NCBI RefSeq assembly: GCF_019175385.1
Contig: NC_083338.1
Coordinates: forward strand, 92,649,777 to 92,713,776
DNA: 64,000 nucleotides
Direction of reading: 5' to 3'
Source: Lycium barbarum
Lineage: Eukaryota; Streptophyta; Magnoliopsida; Solanales; Solanaceae
Shown here one piece after another: positions 33,723-46,701 of the stretch (its first letter is position 1; each line of letters starts with the position of its first letter). Below the pieces are notes generated by a model. That model saw only the letters and a program-made list of their open reading frames with translations, was not told the origin of the DNA and made no database searches. The position numbers and the translations under genes are program-made.

Positions 33723-34630
33723 CTAGATTTTATGTTCACAGATCACAGAAGGAATTCCCTGAATATCTACTATGGTCCAACCAATGGCACACCTATATTC
33801 ACGCAATAACTCCAAAAGTCGCTCAATATGATTTTCATTCAATAGGGCTGAAACAATCACTGGCAATGTATTGTTCGAACCAAGGAACTCGTACTTCAAA
33901 TATGATGGGAGCTGCTTAAGCTCCAACTTTGGTGGTTTAATGATCGAAGGCTTTGCTGGAGGAGTTGTTCTTTTTTCCAGATCAAGATTCAGCTTCTTCG
34001 GGTGGTAAGAATATGAACCTAACCCAACAAGCGCATTAACCGTCTCCACATAAACCTCCATGTCTTCAGCATCAAAGTTTACAAGAATACCAGCCAGAGC
34101 TTCACCCAAACTTTCTTCTTCCATCTTGAACTCCACTGCTTCATCAATAACATCAAAAGAATCAATCACCGAAATGCTCTCATAAGCACTTGGTAACTTT
34201 ATCCCCTTGCTTGCTTGAAAAGTAACTTCCTCGTCATTGACTCGGAACTTGATTTCATTCTTCTCCGAATCCATCAATGCTCTCCCCGTAGCAAGGAAAG
34301 GTTAAGAATCACAAAATCGGTGGGCAATATAAACTTGCCAACCTGCACAAAAACATCATCAACCATGCGAATAGGCTTCTTAATAGATCTATCAACCATC
34401 TGCAACCGTATAGTAGTAGGCCTTGGCATCCCCAAACTTGACTGCTTGTATATAGTAAGTGGCATCAAATTAATAATCTCCCCATTATCACAAAAATCAC
34501 GAGCAAAATCATGGTGCCTAATAGAATAAGGAATGGTGAACGCCTCAGGATTTCCCCTCTTCTGAATAGTAGTCATTGAAATGATGGAACTCACAGTGTG
34601 AGTCAAACTCACGGTTTCATATTGCACCAT
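33723..34630 (-). pseudogene. pol: Element B protease and linker to RT
   Basis: 34630-34274 contains the retropepsin-like segment FCDNGEIINLMPLTIYKQSS (DNG in place of the usual DLGAS-type motif) and PTTIRLQMVDRSIKKPIRMV. The 184-codon ORF 34277-33723 is the acidic linker before RT (ELKQLPSYLKYEFLGSNNTLPVI, CAIGWTIVDIQGI), typical of Athila/Tat pol. The two ORFs overlap by 4 nt in different frames. Confidence 0.82.
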
Positions 34631-34763
34631 TTACTTCTTGGTCAGTAGGTCCTTCAAATGGAATCTCCTTGATAGCTTCCAAGAAGGGAAAATTCAGAGA
34701 TAACTGCTTCAGCTGATCATAAAAAAATTTGAACTTAGTATCTTCCTTCTTCTTTACCAACCT

Positions 34764-36109
34764 CTAAGGAAAGGAAGGTTTAGATTTGAAAAGCTGAGTC
34801 AAAGGGTAGAGAGCCCTTTTCACAGTTTGCTTGCTCTTGTCATCAGCCTCCTTCAAAATTTCTGGAATATCAGCCACTTTCTTGTCAATAGGATTCTCAT
34901 CAACAATAATTGGTGCTTCAGACTGGACCTCTTCATCTTCATCAATTGGCTCAAGCTCAACAACCTTTTTTTCAGCACCTTGGAGTATTTTACCACTCCG
35001 AGTACTACTTGCAAAAACCCAGTCTACACCGCCTCCCCCATTCTTTGAATTTGGAATAGTGTCACTAGGAAGTCCTCCCTTTTTAGGAGGGTGCTGCTCT
35101 CTAGAAATATCACGCATCTGTGAGTCGAGCTTCTGAATAGCTGCTGTATGGGAACCCACAGTCTCTGTTAGCCCAGATAATGTTCTTTCAGACTTTGATT
35201 GATTTTCCAGAACCTTCTCAAGCATTTCTTCAACCCTTGAACTACCTTGCTAAGTTGATTGCCCTTTCGGTGGTATATAAGGATTGGAACTCTTGTTCCC
35301 AAAATTTTTGTTGTTGTTATAGCTCCCTTGGTTCATACCACCATAATTATTATTCTAGTTCCTTGAGTTGTTATTGTTGTAAGCACCCTGGCCCTACTGA
35401 GGTCTCCATTGATTCTGATTCTGGTAACCACCTTAGTAGTTTTGCCATTGATAACCCCCTTGAGAATTGTTAACATAACTAGCATCTTCAAATTGCATAG
35501 GAGGTCCCTGGTGAAATGGACCCTCTTGGACTTGGTTAATCCCCTTAGGCATACCTGATTCATCCTCACAAATATTTACCTTCTTAATCTGGGTCTCATC
35601 GAATTTCTTGGTTAGCAAGGAAATACTAGTTGAAAGCTCTATCATTGTTTGCTGGGTATCTTGATTCTCCTTTACCATATTCTAGATCATGACACTACCA
35701 TAAGGCACAATATCAACATTATTTGAGTGCCAAGCCTGATTGTGCGTAGTCAGCCTATCAAGCATGTTGGTCACTAGTCGGTAAGATTTATTCATAAAAC
35801 AACCATCAGCTGCATTGTTTGCAATTGATTGCGTCACTTGATCCAGCCCTCGATAGAACTTCTTCATTAATATGTTCTCCGAAAAACCATGATTTGGAAT
35901 TTTCAGAAAATACTCTTTAAATCTCTCCCAAGCTTCATATAATTGTTCCCCTGGTCGCTGCTTAAATTCATAGATCTTGTCACGAATCTCAGCCTTCTTG
36001 CTAGGAAGGTACCATTTCTTGAGGAAGACTGCTACCATCTCTGCCCATGTAGTAAAAGAATTCTGGGGCAGCTTCTCGAACCATGCTCTTGCATCTCCAA
36101 CTAAGGAAT
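34764..36109 (-). pseudogene. gag: Element B gag, C-terminal part
   Basis: After element C the frame continues SLVGDARAWFEKLPQNS, then the capsid part 36038-35682 (FLKKWYLPSKKAEIRDKIYE, FYRGLDQVTQSIANNAADG). Asn/Gln-rich pieces follow with frameshifts (35678-35333), and the coiled-coil-like 35225-34764 (MLEKVLENQSKSERTLSGLT). No CCHC knuckle is seen, in line with Athila Gag. At least three breaks. Confidence 0.82.
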
Positions 36110-38562
36110 TGTCACGACCCGACTAGGGGCCGCGACGGGTACCCGAGTCTAACCAGCGAAAACCTCTCGTTCTATCGCTTATCATACTCATTAAACATTC
36201 TTTTATCAAATTCATACTCAAATTATAGGAAAATCATCTTTCATTTAAAAACATAAATACTTTTATATCCATAAGCCTTTCGGCCATCAAAGAGATATAT
36301 ACATATATATGTATATATATATACATATATATATATATACATTATGGCAATCTCGTAAGACTATATAACCCACACTGCGTAAGACCCCGTCATGCCCAAA
36401 ATATACATGTACACAAAAGAATAACCATAAGCACCTCCGGAACAATGGAGTGCTCTCAAATCAGCTGACAGCTGCTACGAGTCTGGATCAAGCTCACCTC
36501 CCTGTCCACCTGAGGGCATGAACACAGTGTCCAAAGAAAACGGACGTCAGTACGAACATTGTACTGAGTATGAGAGGCATAAACAACAATGATACGTCAA
36601 TGAAATAAAGGAGCATCAATGAGGAACATATGTATCTGACTGACAATCATAGAAGGAATAATGCATGCTGGCTTACTCATAATCATCATCATGTCATATA
36701 TACATAATGTATAAGCTGCCCGTCCATATCTGATCGGTGTCATAATCATTAGCATTAGCTTGCGTCCAGGCCTTTCGCGTCCGGGGTACCATCTCATGCC
36801 GCCCACTAGTGGTGTCTGCCCATGCCATCTGTCCATGGTGTATACGCTGCCCGCCTTAGCAGTGATTGCTCGGCCATATAGGTGTGGTGTTATATCATAA
36901 TATGCTCATCATATTATGCTCATCATATTATACTCATCATAACATATGTGTAAATACTCCAGGACAACTATACTTTATCGGGGTGACGTAAGGTCGTGAT
37001 CCCCCAATTTCATTATGGAGCATTCATTGACATTTCTGCCTCACCTTGAAGGAAATGATATATAAGGTGAATGTAAACAATAAATGACATCATTAACGCT
37101 ATAGGATCATCATATCATAAATTTGACAATCTCTATACTTTAACTCAACATTATTATTATTGGGCTCATAACATATCTCAAATAGCTAATCATGAACATA
37201 GGCTCATAGTTTTCCCGGAATGTAAGAAATTCATAATGAGGAAGGAAAGTCATGTTATAGAATTCATGCCATAGAAAGAAAAGACTAGCCTCACATACCT
37301 TTATGTCTAGCTACTATATCGCTTGAACGCTCCTCTCCAATATGCACATTCCTACCTTCAAGAGAATTCACATTAACGTTAGTTAATCGGTTATAAGAAC
37401 GTGTTGCTATTTCTCGGGAAAATTGGGCAGCATTTCCTTTGTTTACACTACATTTCCCATATTCTATATCAACTCCCAAACGTTAATAACAACATTCACA
37501 ATATAGCAACAACAATCATCATTCAGTTGCATTGCCCGCATTTCACCATTTCAATTCAAATTCTCCATAATCATGGTCATCGTTTACTATTGCGTTATTT
37601 CATATATAATACTCATCCTATGTTCTAAATGTCATTCATAACATATTTACAATCTCACCATATCCATATTCATGATTCATTCCAACTACTACTCAACAAT
37701 GATACTATTCATGCATTTATAACCCATTTTCTATACTCTTCTACATTCCAAGTGTTTTAACTTATCAATACTTCAAACATCATGAAAATACCATAACAAT
37801 TACCTTAGATAGTGTAGAAACAAGCCTTGAATGGAAATACTCTTCTAGCACCAAAACCCTATTTCACTTCTCTTGGGATTTCTTGGCTTGGATGACTTTA
37901 ATGGGTTTCACACTCTTGATTCTTGTTGGTTTGATGAAGTTGATCATCAATTTATTTCGGATTCTTATGGATGAAGAGTGGAGAGATTATTCTAGAGGTT
38001 TCTTGACTTGTGGAGTGAAAATGAAATGAAAATGAAATGAGAGAGAGGTCCCTTATATTAATTCAAAATCTGTCCCGACCAGAACATACGGTCCGTATAT
38101 TTTTCACTGCCCGTATGTCTGGACCGTATGTTTGGTCCAGTAAAGTGTGCCATTCTGGGCTGAACCTATGGCTGGACATACGGTCCGTGTATTTTATACG
38201 TCCAGTATGTCTGGTCGTATAATGTCCAGCTATCTGGGACTTGTTCTCATCGACTCATTTGATCTCGGATCCTTACGGATCCTTCTTGACACTTTCCTAA
38301 CACCCCAATACCAATCTAAGGGACTTCATTACTCGTCTCTAAGACATCATTGTGCCATCATTAACTCGTCGTCCATAATTTCTACCCGACACATAACATA
38401 TCCTTTACTTTCATTGCCAAACTTCTCCCTTTTAGTCAAATGTCTTTGAATCTCGATTAAAATCATCAAATGCTATTTCTTACTTATCCAATCACCGTAT
38501 ACCTCGTGTTCCTCGCTAGCCTATTCACTGTACATTAAAGGGAAATTTTCCAAGGTGTAACA
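36110..38562 (-). mobile_element. Element C 3' LTR
   Basis: 2453 bp. It lacks about 45 bp found in the other LTR (near 44055-44100) between GCACACTGCG-like and AAGACCC sequence, and it has a short TA tract (36296-36345). Palindrome array at 38085-38225, TATA-like sequence on the minus strand near 38058, donor-like CTAAGGTAATTG near 37800. Confidence 0.93.
38085..38225. promoter_or_regulatory. CATACGGTCCGTA array in element C 3' LTR
   Basis: CATACGGTCCGTATAT, GCCCGTATGTCTGGACC, CATACGGTCCGTGTAT and related words within 140 bp, directly upstream (minus sense) of AATTAATATAAGG. Confidence 0.6.
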
Positions 38563-38600
38563 ATTCTTCCCCCCTTTTGGAATATTCGTCCTCGAATGTT
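38563..38600 (-). promoter_or_regulatory. Element C polypurine tract and hairpin
   Basis: On the minus strand AAAAGGGGGGAAGAAT touches the 3' LTR start. The inverted repeat AATATTCG/CGAATGTT (38581-38600) is adjacent, one mismatch from the hairpin of element A. Confidence 0.85.
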
Positions 38601-38779
38601 AAACACTCGGGAATTCCACGAAAATTTCGCCAGAGTTTCCCCTATAATATGGCACTACCAACCTGTCACGACAACCCATAATAACATTTCCTCACTGGGC
38701 CACAACACAATCGAACTTATAAATTGGCCACACACGACCAAAAGCATGAAAAGTAAGCGTACATACCTCATAGTGTTAG

Positions 38780-41700
38780 TGTTTCATCTCAAATCTCTTC
38801 TGAGGGTTGGAATAAGTGTGGATATATAAATTTCATTTTATCTTCCACTTCCCAAGTCATTTCTTCTCGGTTGTGGTTTCGCCATAGGACTTTGACTGAA
38901 GCCACTTCCTTATTCCGAAGTCTTCACACTTACCTCTCTAGAATGGCAATGGGCACTTCTTCATAGGTTAGATTTTCTGTTACTTGCACATCATCTATTG
39001 GAAAAATCTTCGCGGGATCTCCAACACACTTGCGGAGCATCGAGACATGAAAAACTGGATGGACTGATTAAAGCTCTGAAGGCAAGTCCAACTCGTAGGC
39101 TACATGACCCACCTTGCGGATAATCTTATAGGGTCCAATGTATCGAGGAATTAGCTTCCCTTTCTTGCCAAATCTCATCACCCCTTTCATTGGCGACACT
39201 TTAAAAAATACCCACTCATCAACTTGAAATTCCAAGTCTCGTCGGCGATTGTCCGCATAAGACTTTTGGCGACTTTGGGCTGTTAACAATCGATCTCGGA
39301 TCACCTTGTCTTTTTCTACCGCTTGCTGAATCAATTCAGGGCCTATTGGCTGTACTTCTCCTATTTCAAACCATCCGATTGGGGACCTGCATTTCCTTCC
39401 ATATAAAGCTTCATACGGAGCCATTTGAATACTGAAATGGTAGCTATTGTTGTATGCAAATTCAACAAGGGGTAAGTGATTATCCCAACTACCACTGAAA
39501 TCCAGCACACATGCTCGTAGCATATCTTCTAAGGTTTGAATAGTATGCTCAGCTTGCCCATCATTTTGCGGATGGAATGCCGTGCTAAGCTTCACCTGGG
39601 TACCTAGACCTTCTTGAAAGGACTTCCAGAACTTGGTTGTAAACTGTGCTCCTCTATCTGTGATAATGGATAGTGGAATACCATGGAGTCGCACAATTTC
39701 CTTGAGATATAACCTCGTATAATCTTCAGCTGAGTATGTGGTCCAGACTGGAAGAAAATGAGCTGCTTTCGTGAGTCTGTCCACAATCACCCATATGGAA
39801 TCATACCTGCCTCGAGAATGAGGTAATCCCACAATAAAATCCATGTTGATCACTTCCCATTTCCAAGTAGGGATTTCCATTGCTTGCAATAATCCTCCTG
39901 GCTTCTGATGTTCGACTTTCACTTGTTGGCAATTTGGACATTGGGCTACAAATTCTGCTATGTCTCTCTTCATACCATCCCACCAATACATCATTTTGAG
40001 ATCGTGATACATCTTTGTTGCACCTGGGTGAATAGAATACCGAGAATAATGTGCTTCTTCTAGAATTTGTCGGCGCAACTCTATCGCATTCGGCATATAT
40101 AGCTTGCCTCGGTAACTAAGAATTCCGTCCGTGGAAACTTCAAATGGGGACTTCTCTTTTCCATGAGATGTGTCTCTGTAATGACACAAATGAGGATCTT
40201 CATACTGACGCTTTTTCACTTCTATATTCAGAGATGAAACTGTGGGATCATTGATGCCAATCCCTGCACTACCCGAATCAATTACACGCACTCCAAGATT
40301 AGCTAGCTGGTGAAGCTCATGAGTCATTTCTTTCTTTCCCGGTGGAACTTCACATAGATTGCCCATTGATCGGCGGCTAAGCGCATCAGCTACTACATTT
40401 TCTTTTTCGGGGTGGTATAAAATATTCACATCATAATCTTTCAATAACTCTAACCACCCCCTCTGCCGCAGATTTAACTCCTTCTGTTTTAAAATATACT
40501 GAAGACTCTTGTGATCTATATAAATATCGACATGTACGCCATACAAGTAATGTCTCCATATTTTTAATGCATGAATGACTGCAGCCAATTCGAGATCATG
40601 AGTTGGATAGTTCTTTTCATGTTTCCGCAGTTGCCTCGAAGCATAAGCAATAACTCTACCGTGCTGCATTAACACACATCCTAACCCGACACTCGAAGCA
40701 TCACAATACACGACATAACCATTTGTCCCTTCTGGAGTGTCAAGACTGGAGCTGAGGTTAATCTGTCCTTCAACTCCTGGAAACTATGCTCACAAGCATC
40801 GTTCCACTGAAATTTAGCTGACTTCTGGGTTAGGTTCGTCTACGAATATTCTATAATAACCTGCCAGTCCCAGAAAACTACGAACTTCTGTAGCCGTAGT
40901 AGGCCTTGGCCAAGTCTTCACAGCTTCAATTTTCTGAGTGTCAACTCGAATGCTATCATTTGAAATAACATGGCCCAGAAATGTTACCGAATTCAGCCAA
41001 AACTCGCTCTTTGAAAATTTTGCATACAATCCTCGAGCTCGAAGAATTCCAAGAACGATACGTAAATGATTCTACATGTTCTGATTTCGTGCGAGAGTAT
41101 ACCATAATACCATCAATGAATACTATCACGAATAAATCCAAGAGCGGCCTAAACACATTATTCATCAAATTCATGAACACTGCCAGGGCATTAGTTAATC
41201 CAAACGACATCACCCGGAATTCATAATGGCCATATCTAGTTCTGAAAGCCGTTTTGGGAATATCTTCTTTTCTAACTCTCACTTGATGATACCCTGACCT
41301 CAAGTCTATTTTAGAAAATCACTTGGCACCCTATAGTTGATCAAATAAATCATCAATCCTTGGGAGAGGATATTTGTTCTTTATCATCACCTTGTTCAAC
41401 TGCCTATAATCGATGCACATTCGTAGGGAACCATCTTTCTTTCTCACGAACAAGACCGATGCTCCCCACGGTGATGAACTGGGTCTAATAAACCCCTTTT
41501 CAAGCAAATCTTTCAACTGTGACTTTAGCTCTTTCAATTCTGCCGGAGCCATTCGATAAGGATGAATAGAAATAGGCTTAGTGTCTTGCAACACATCAAT
41601 GGAGAAATCGATCTCTCTTTCTAGAGGAAGACTTGAAAGTTCATCTGGAAATACATCCGTAAATTCATTCACTATCGGAACGGATTGGAAAGTTGGCGAC

Positions 41701-42376
41701 TTTGCTTCGGTATCATGAACTCGGACTAGATGATAAATATTGCCTTTGGCTATCATCTTTCTTGCCTTGAGGTAGGAAATAAACCTACCTTTTGGAGATG
41801 CTGTGTTACCATTCAATTCAAGCACGGGCTCTCCTGGAAATTGGAATCGAACTACTTTCATTCGGCAATCGACATTAGCATAACATGATGCCAACCAATC
41901 CATACCCATAATCACATCAAAATCCAATATTTCCAGCTCGATTAAATCAGCTTTGGTCCGGCGATCACATATCACAACTACACAATTTTTATACACTTGT
42001 CTAGCTATAACAGAATCACCAATCGGGATAGATACCTCAAAAGGTTTGATTGGCTCAGGTTTCACCCCAATACAACCAGCAACATATGGAGTAACATAAG
42101 AGAAAGTAGAACCCGGATCTATCAATGCATATACATCGTGGGAGAATATAGAAAATATACCTGTAACCACATCCGGGGAGGACTCGAGATCCTGTCGTCC
42201 GGCTAAAGCATATACACGGGGCTGAGTGGCACCTGAAGTAGATGCTACCCCTCTGCCTCTACCTCTACCTGCTAAAATCTGAGGAATCTGCCCTACCGAG
42301 CGCACTGAAGATGAACCAGCCACTGATCCTGTGGGATGAATCCTAATTCTACCACTCATCGACGGGCAATCTCGCA
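38780..42376 (-). pseudogene. pol: Element C pol: protease, RT, RNase H, integrase, chromodomain
   Basis: 42380-41331 (349 codons): protease ([11 protein letters not shown]) and first half of RT ([15 protein letters not shown]). A stop replaces Gln after DDLFDQL. 41303-40956: RT with [16 protein letters not shown] and the YxDD box as FIDGIMVYS (Gly at 41109-41111 for the second Asp). 40711-39068 (547 codons, intact): RNase H D4, E41, D66, D109; integrase finger H221-H228-C258-C261; core D291, D352, E388, that is DX60DX35E; then [20 protein letters not shown] stop at 39066-39068 precedes the last part with a chromodomain-like segment to about 38800. The chromodomain supports the chromovirus (Tekay/Del) assignment. 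Confidence 0.92.
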
Positions 42377-43536
42377 TCATGTGCCTAACCTGACCGCAAG
42401 CATAGCAAGCATCCGAACCCTGGCAACACTGTCCGGAATGTATTCTACCGCACTGGCTGCACCACGGTACTGGGGGTCTCCTCTGACTATAATCTTCCCT
42501 GAACTGAGAATTTGAGGCCCTTGAGCTATGGCCCTATCCTGAACGAAAGGAGCGATCAAATATCCTTCCCGTAAATCGGGGAGGTGCACAAGTCATCGAC
42601 TGGCCCGAATGTCTAGAATAAGTCTGCCTTGATCCCCCTCTATAATCTCTGCCTGCCCCCATAGATTTGACCCTCTTGCTTTGTCTTCTATCAATATCAC
42701 AATCACTTCTTTGCGGTTGTTGTCGCCCCTCTAAATTCTAGGCATGGGATTTTATTCGGGAAATATCCATCCCGCCTTGCAATGAAGCCGTCAAAAAATC
42801 TTTGAACAAATGTGGCCCCAAGCCACTCACAATGCGATGCACTCTATCTCCCATATCGTCCACCATAGTCGGGGCATTTCTAGCCAATGAATTGAATTGA
42901 AGGCTATATTCCCGGGCACTCATGCTCCCTTGTTTCAAATTTAAGAATCTATCCGCTCTAACTCGGTGGATCTCGAGTGGCAAATAGTGACGGATAAAAG
43001 CATCTACAAATTCTTGCCACACGGGAGGAGGCACATTTTCTTTCCTCGATGCTATCCAATTATTATACCACAATACCGCTACATCTCGGAGTCTATACGA
43101 TGCCAACTCCACAGATTCAGTCTCGAAGGCATGGATATTCCTCAATGTTCTCAGCATCTCATCAATGAATCCTTGAGGGTCTTCGTCCGGCTTTGACTCG
43201 AAAAACTCTGGAGGATTCAAACTCATAAAGTCACGGGCTCTGGTACTAGCTGACCGATCACTTGGGCCCGCATTCTGCCGCTGTGCCTGGGCGGCAACCA
43301 ACTGTTTCAATATATGAATAGCCTCGGTCATTTGTTGACCCGAAGCACCCGGTGGAGGAATTGGAGCTAAAGCTCCGCCCTTGTTCTTCCACATTAGGCG
43401 GGGTGGAGGAAGTATTAGATGGAGCCTCATTTTGTGACTCGCCGTCTTCTACATTCATGGGCGGATCTCTTTCTACTCGCCTTTTTGTCGTAGTCTTGCC
43501 CTTCTGGGCGGCTGAAGCTTTTCCCTTTGGCGGCAT
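42377..43536 (-). pseudogene. gag: Element C gag
   Basis: Start MPPKGKASAAQKG at 43536, basic N-terminus KTTTKRRVERDPP, then a frameshift near 43380. The capsid part 43430-42738 (ARDFMSLNPPEFFESKPDEDP, LPLEIHRVRADRFLNLKQGS) ends at a TAG in place of Gln at HAQNLEG. Nucleocapsid knuckles [12 protein letters not shown] and [14 protein letters not shown] (CX2CX3HX3C and CX2CX4HX4C, about 42375-42455) follow in the pol frame. The intact version of this layout is seen in element A gag. Confidence 0.88.
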
Positions 43537-43726
43537 TTCGGAAATCACAACACACTATTAGGGAGGATAAAATCTTATACACGGCTCTATCGCATGATCT
43601 CTTAAGATGAAAGATGGTCATTTTTCCTAAATGCCCTGTAGCCTCTTATTTATTAGCGTGGCGCGCAACACACCATAAACAAGACTCTACTAGACACGGC
43701 TCGTAGACACTTCCGAGGACTGAACT

Positions 43727-43738
43727 GCTCTGATAACA
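43727..43738 (-). promoter_or_regulatory. Element C primer binding site
   Basis: Minus strand TGTTATCAGAGC, one mismatch from the tRNA-iMet site TGGTATCAGAGC, 4 nt after the LTR end. Confidence 0.88.
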
Positions 43739-43931
43739 CTTCTGTCACGACCCGACTAGGGGCCGCGACGGGTACACGGGGCTAACCACAGAGCACCACT
43801 CGTTCTACCGCTTATCATACTCATTAAACATTCTTTTATCAAATTCATACTCAAATTATAGGAAAACTATCTTTCATTTGAAAACATAAATACTTTTATA
43901 TACATAAGCCTTTCGGCCATAAAAAAGATAT

Positions 43932-43944
<13 letters not shown>

Positions 43945-44010
<66 letters not shown>
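43945..44010. repeat. (TA)33 microsatellite
   Basis: 66 bp of uninterrupted TA in the 5' LTR of C. The 3' LTR has a shorter, interrupted tract at the same place. Confidence 0.95.
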
Positions 44011-44014
<4 letters not shown>

Positions 44015-45774
44015 CTTACATAATGGCAATCTCGTGAGACCATATAACCCACACTGCGTATCTACGAGCCTCTACTTGAGTGCTAAACATAGGGACGGGA
44101 CAAGACCCTGTCATGCCCAAAATATACATGTACACAAAAGAATAACCATAAGCACCTCCGGAACAATGGAGTGCTCTCAAATCAGCTAACAGCTACTACG
44201 AGTCTGGATCAAGCTCACCTCCCTGTCTACCTGTGGGCATGAACACAGCGTCCAAAGAAAACGGACGTCAGTACGAACATTGTACTGAGTATGAGAGGCA
44301 TAAACAATAATGATACGTCAATGAAATAAAGGAGCATCAATGAGGGACATCTGTATCTGACTGAAATTCATAGAAGGAATAATGCATGCTGGCTTACTCA
44401 TAATCATCATCATGTCATAGATGCATAAATGTATAAGTTGCCCGTCCATATCGGATCGGTGTGATAATCATTAGCATTAGCCTGCGTCCAGGCCTCCCAC
44501 ATGCGGGGTACCATCTCATGCCGCCCACTAGTGGTGGCTGCCCATGCCATCTGGCCATGGTGTATACGCTGCCCGCCGTAGCGGTGAATGCCTGACTCTA
44601 TAGGCACGGTGTTATATCATAATATTCTCATCATAACATATGCATAAAGACTCAAGGACAACTATACTTTATCGGGGTGACGTAAGGTCGTGATCCCCCG
44701 ATTTCATTATGGAGCATTCATTGACATTTCTGACTCACCTTGAAGGATATGACATATAAGGTGAGTGTAAACAATAAATGACATCATTAACGTTATAGGA
44801 TCATCATATCATAACTTTGAGAATCTCTATACTTTAACTCACCATCATTATTATTGGGCTCATAACATATCTCATATAGCTACTCATGAACATAGGCTCA
44901 TAGTTTTCCCGGAATGTAAGAAATTCATAATGAGGAAGGAAAGTCATGTTATAGGATTCATGTCATAGAAAGAAAGGACTAGCCTCACATACCTTTACGT
45001 CTAGCTACTCTATCGCTTGAACGTTCCTCTCCAATATGCACGTTCTTCCCTTCAAGAGAATTCGCATTAACGTTAGTTAATCGGCTATAAGAACGTGTTG
45101 CTATTTCTAGGGAAAATTGGGCAGCATTTCCTTTGTTTACACTACTTTTCCCATATTCTATATCAACTCCCAAACGTTAATAACAACATTCACAATATAG
45201 CAACAACAATCATCATTCAGTTGCATTGCCCGCATTTCACCATTTCACTTCAAATTCTCCATAATCATGGTCATCGTTTACTATTGCGTTCTTTCATATA
45301 TAATACTCATCCCATGTTCTAAATTTCATTCATAACATATTTACAATCTCAACATATCCATATTCATGATTCATTCCAACTACTACTCAACAATGATACT
45401 ATTCATGCATTTATAACCCATTTTCTATACTCTTCTACAATCCAAGTGATTCAACTTATTAATACTTCAAACATCATGAAAATACCATAAAACTTACCTT
45501 AGATAGTGTAGAAACAATCCTTGAATGGAAATACTCTTCTAGCACCAAAACCCTATTTCACTTCTCTTGGGATTTCTTGGCTTGGATGACTTTATTGGGA
45601 TTCACACTCTTGATTATTGTTGGTTTGATGAAGTTGATCATCAATTTCTTTTGGATTCATATGGATGAAGAGTGGAGATAATATTCAAGATTTTTCTTGA
45701 CTTGTCGAGTGAAAATGAAATGAAAATCAAATAAGAGAAAGGTCCCTTATATTAATTCAAAATCTGTCCCGACC

Positions 45775-45920
45775 AGAACATACGGACCAACATACGGTCC
45801 GTATATTTTGTACTGACCGTATGTTTGGTCCAGTAAAGTGTGCCATTCTGGGAAGAACCCACGGCTGGACATACGGTCCGTGTATTTTATACGACCAGTA
45901 TGTCTGGCCGTATAATGTCC
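45775..45920. promoter_or_regulatory. CATACGGTCCGTA array in element C 5' LTR
   Basis: CATACGGACC, CATACGGTCCGTATAT, GACCGTATGTTTGGTCC, CATACGGTCCGTGTAT and GGCCGTATAATG within 150 bp, beginning about 20 bp upstream (minus sense) of the TATA-like box at 45744-45757. Confidence 0.65.
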
Positions 45921-46260
45921 AGCTATACGGGACTTGTTCTCGTCGACTCGTTTGATCTCCGATCCTTATGGATCCTTCTTGACACTTGTTTAACACCCCA
46001 ATACCAATCTAAGGGACGTCATTACTCATCTCTAAGACATCATTGTTCCATCATTAACTCGTCGTCCATAATTCGTACCAGACACATAACATATCCTTTA
46101 CTTTCTTTGCCAAACTTCTCCCTTTTAGTCAAATGTCTTTAAATCTCGATTAAGATCATCAAATGCTATTTCTTACTTATCCAATCATCGGATACCTCGT
46201 GTTCCTCGCTAGCCTAGTAACTGTACATTAACGGGGAATTTTTCAAGGTGTAACAGGAAT

Positions 46261-46581
46261 ATTTGAAAAGCTTCAGCCAAATAGCATCCTGTGAAACTTT
46301 GTTTTGGATGGGATTAGCACATACATCCACAAAATTTTGCAAATGACGTTGAGGGTCATTATCGGTAGAGTTCCAAAAGTAGCCCTCAAGCTTTAACAAC
46401 TGGTATAGAGAGGAGTCAATTTTGACGCTTGCAACTCCAACCCAAGGATGAACAATAACAGATGCATAGTCCTCTTCAGGAACAAGATCAGCGGAAACAT
46501 TCTCGTCATCTGATTCATTCACCTGATTATTCAATCGACCCCCTGGTTACCAGCGTGTTGGTTTTGCTGATTTTGATTCAT
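46261..46581 (-). pseudogene. gag: Element B gag, N-terminal part
   Basis: Candidate ATG at 46581 (MNQNQQNQHAGNQG) with a frameshift before the open part from 46534. Conserved Gag block: SLYQLLKLEGYFWNSTDNDP, QRHLQNFVDVCANPIQNKVS, QDAIWLKLFKYS. Element C splits it at 46255/46256 and the rest is at 36109. The DPQRHLQNF ... DAIWLKLF pattern is the usual Athila/Tat Gag entry. Confidence 0.82.
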
Positions 46582-46678
46582 GTTCACCAGGTTAATAAGA
46601 AATAGCAAATAAGGTGTCATGGAATAAGCAAAAGACTTCAATCAAAGCAAACACTATTTAGTAATTTCAAAACCGTAT

Positions 46679-46696
46679 TCCCAGGAAGCGGCGCCA
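46679..46696 (-). promoter_or_regulatory. Element B primer binding site (tRNA-Asp type)
   Basis: Minus strand TGGCGCCGCTTCCTGGGA, 5 nt after the LTR. It resembles the tRNA-Asp-complementary site of Athila elements, with about three mismatches by my recollection of that site. Confidence 0.75.
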
Positions 46697-46701
46697 AAAT
46701 T

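Larger units (their letters stand above)
36110..46255 (-). mobile_element. Element C: full-length Tekay-type gypsy retrotransposon, 10146 bp
   Basis: Perfect duplication GGAAT (36105-36109 and 46256-46260) inside B gag. LTRs of 2453 and 2513 bp with ends TGTTACACC ... GGGTCGTGACA (minus sense) flank 5180 bp. Minus-strand order: primer site, gag, protease, RT, RNase H, integrase, chromodomain, hairpin plus polypurine tract. It is the least rearranged autonomous-type element here, but gag has a frameshift and stops, and RT has lost a catalytic Asp. Confidence 0.95.
43743..46255 (-). mobile_element. Element C 5' LTR
   Basis: 2513 bp. Contains (TA)n at 43945-44010, the GTAAGGTCGTGATCCCC block at 44681-44697, donor-like CTAAGGTAAGTTTTATG (minus, near 45490-45506), TATA-like GAATTAATATAAGG (minus, 45744-45757), and the palindrome array 45775-45920. 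Confidence 0.93.

Noticed and set aside
43867..44052. Poly(Tyr-Ile) ORF
   Set aside because: Translation of the (TA)33 microsatellite.
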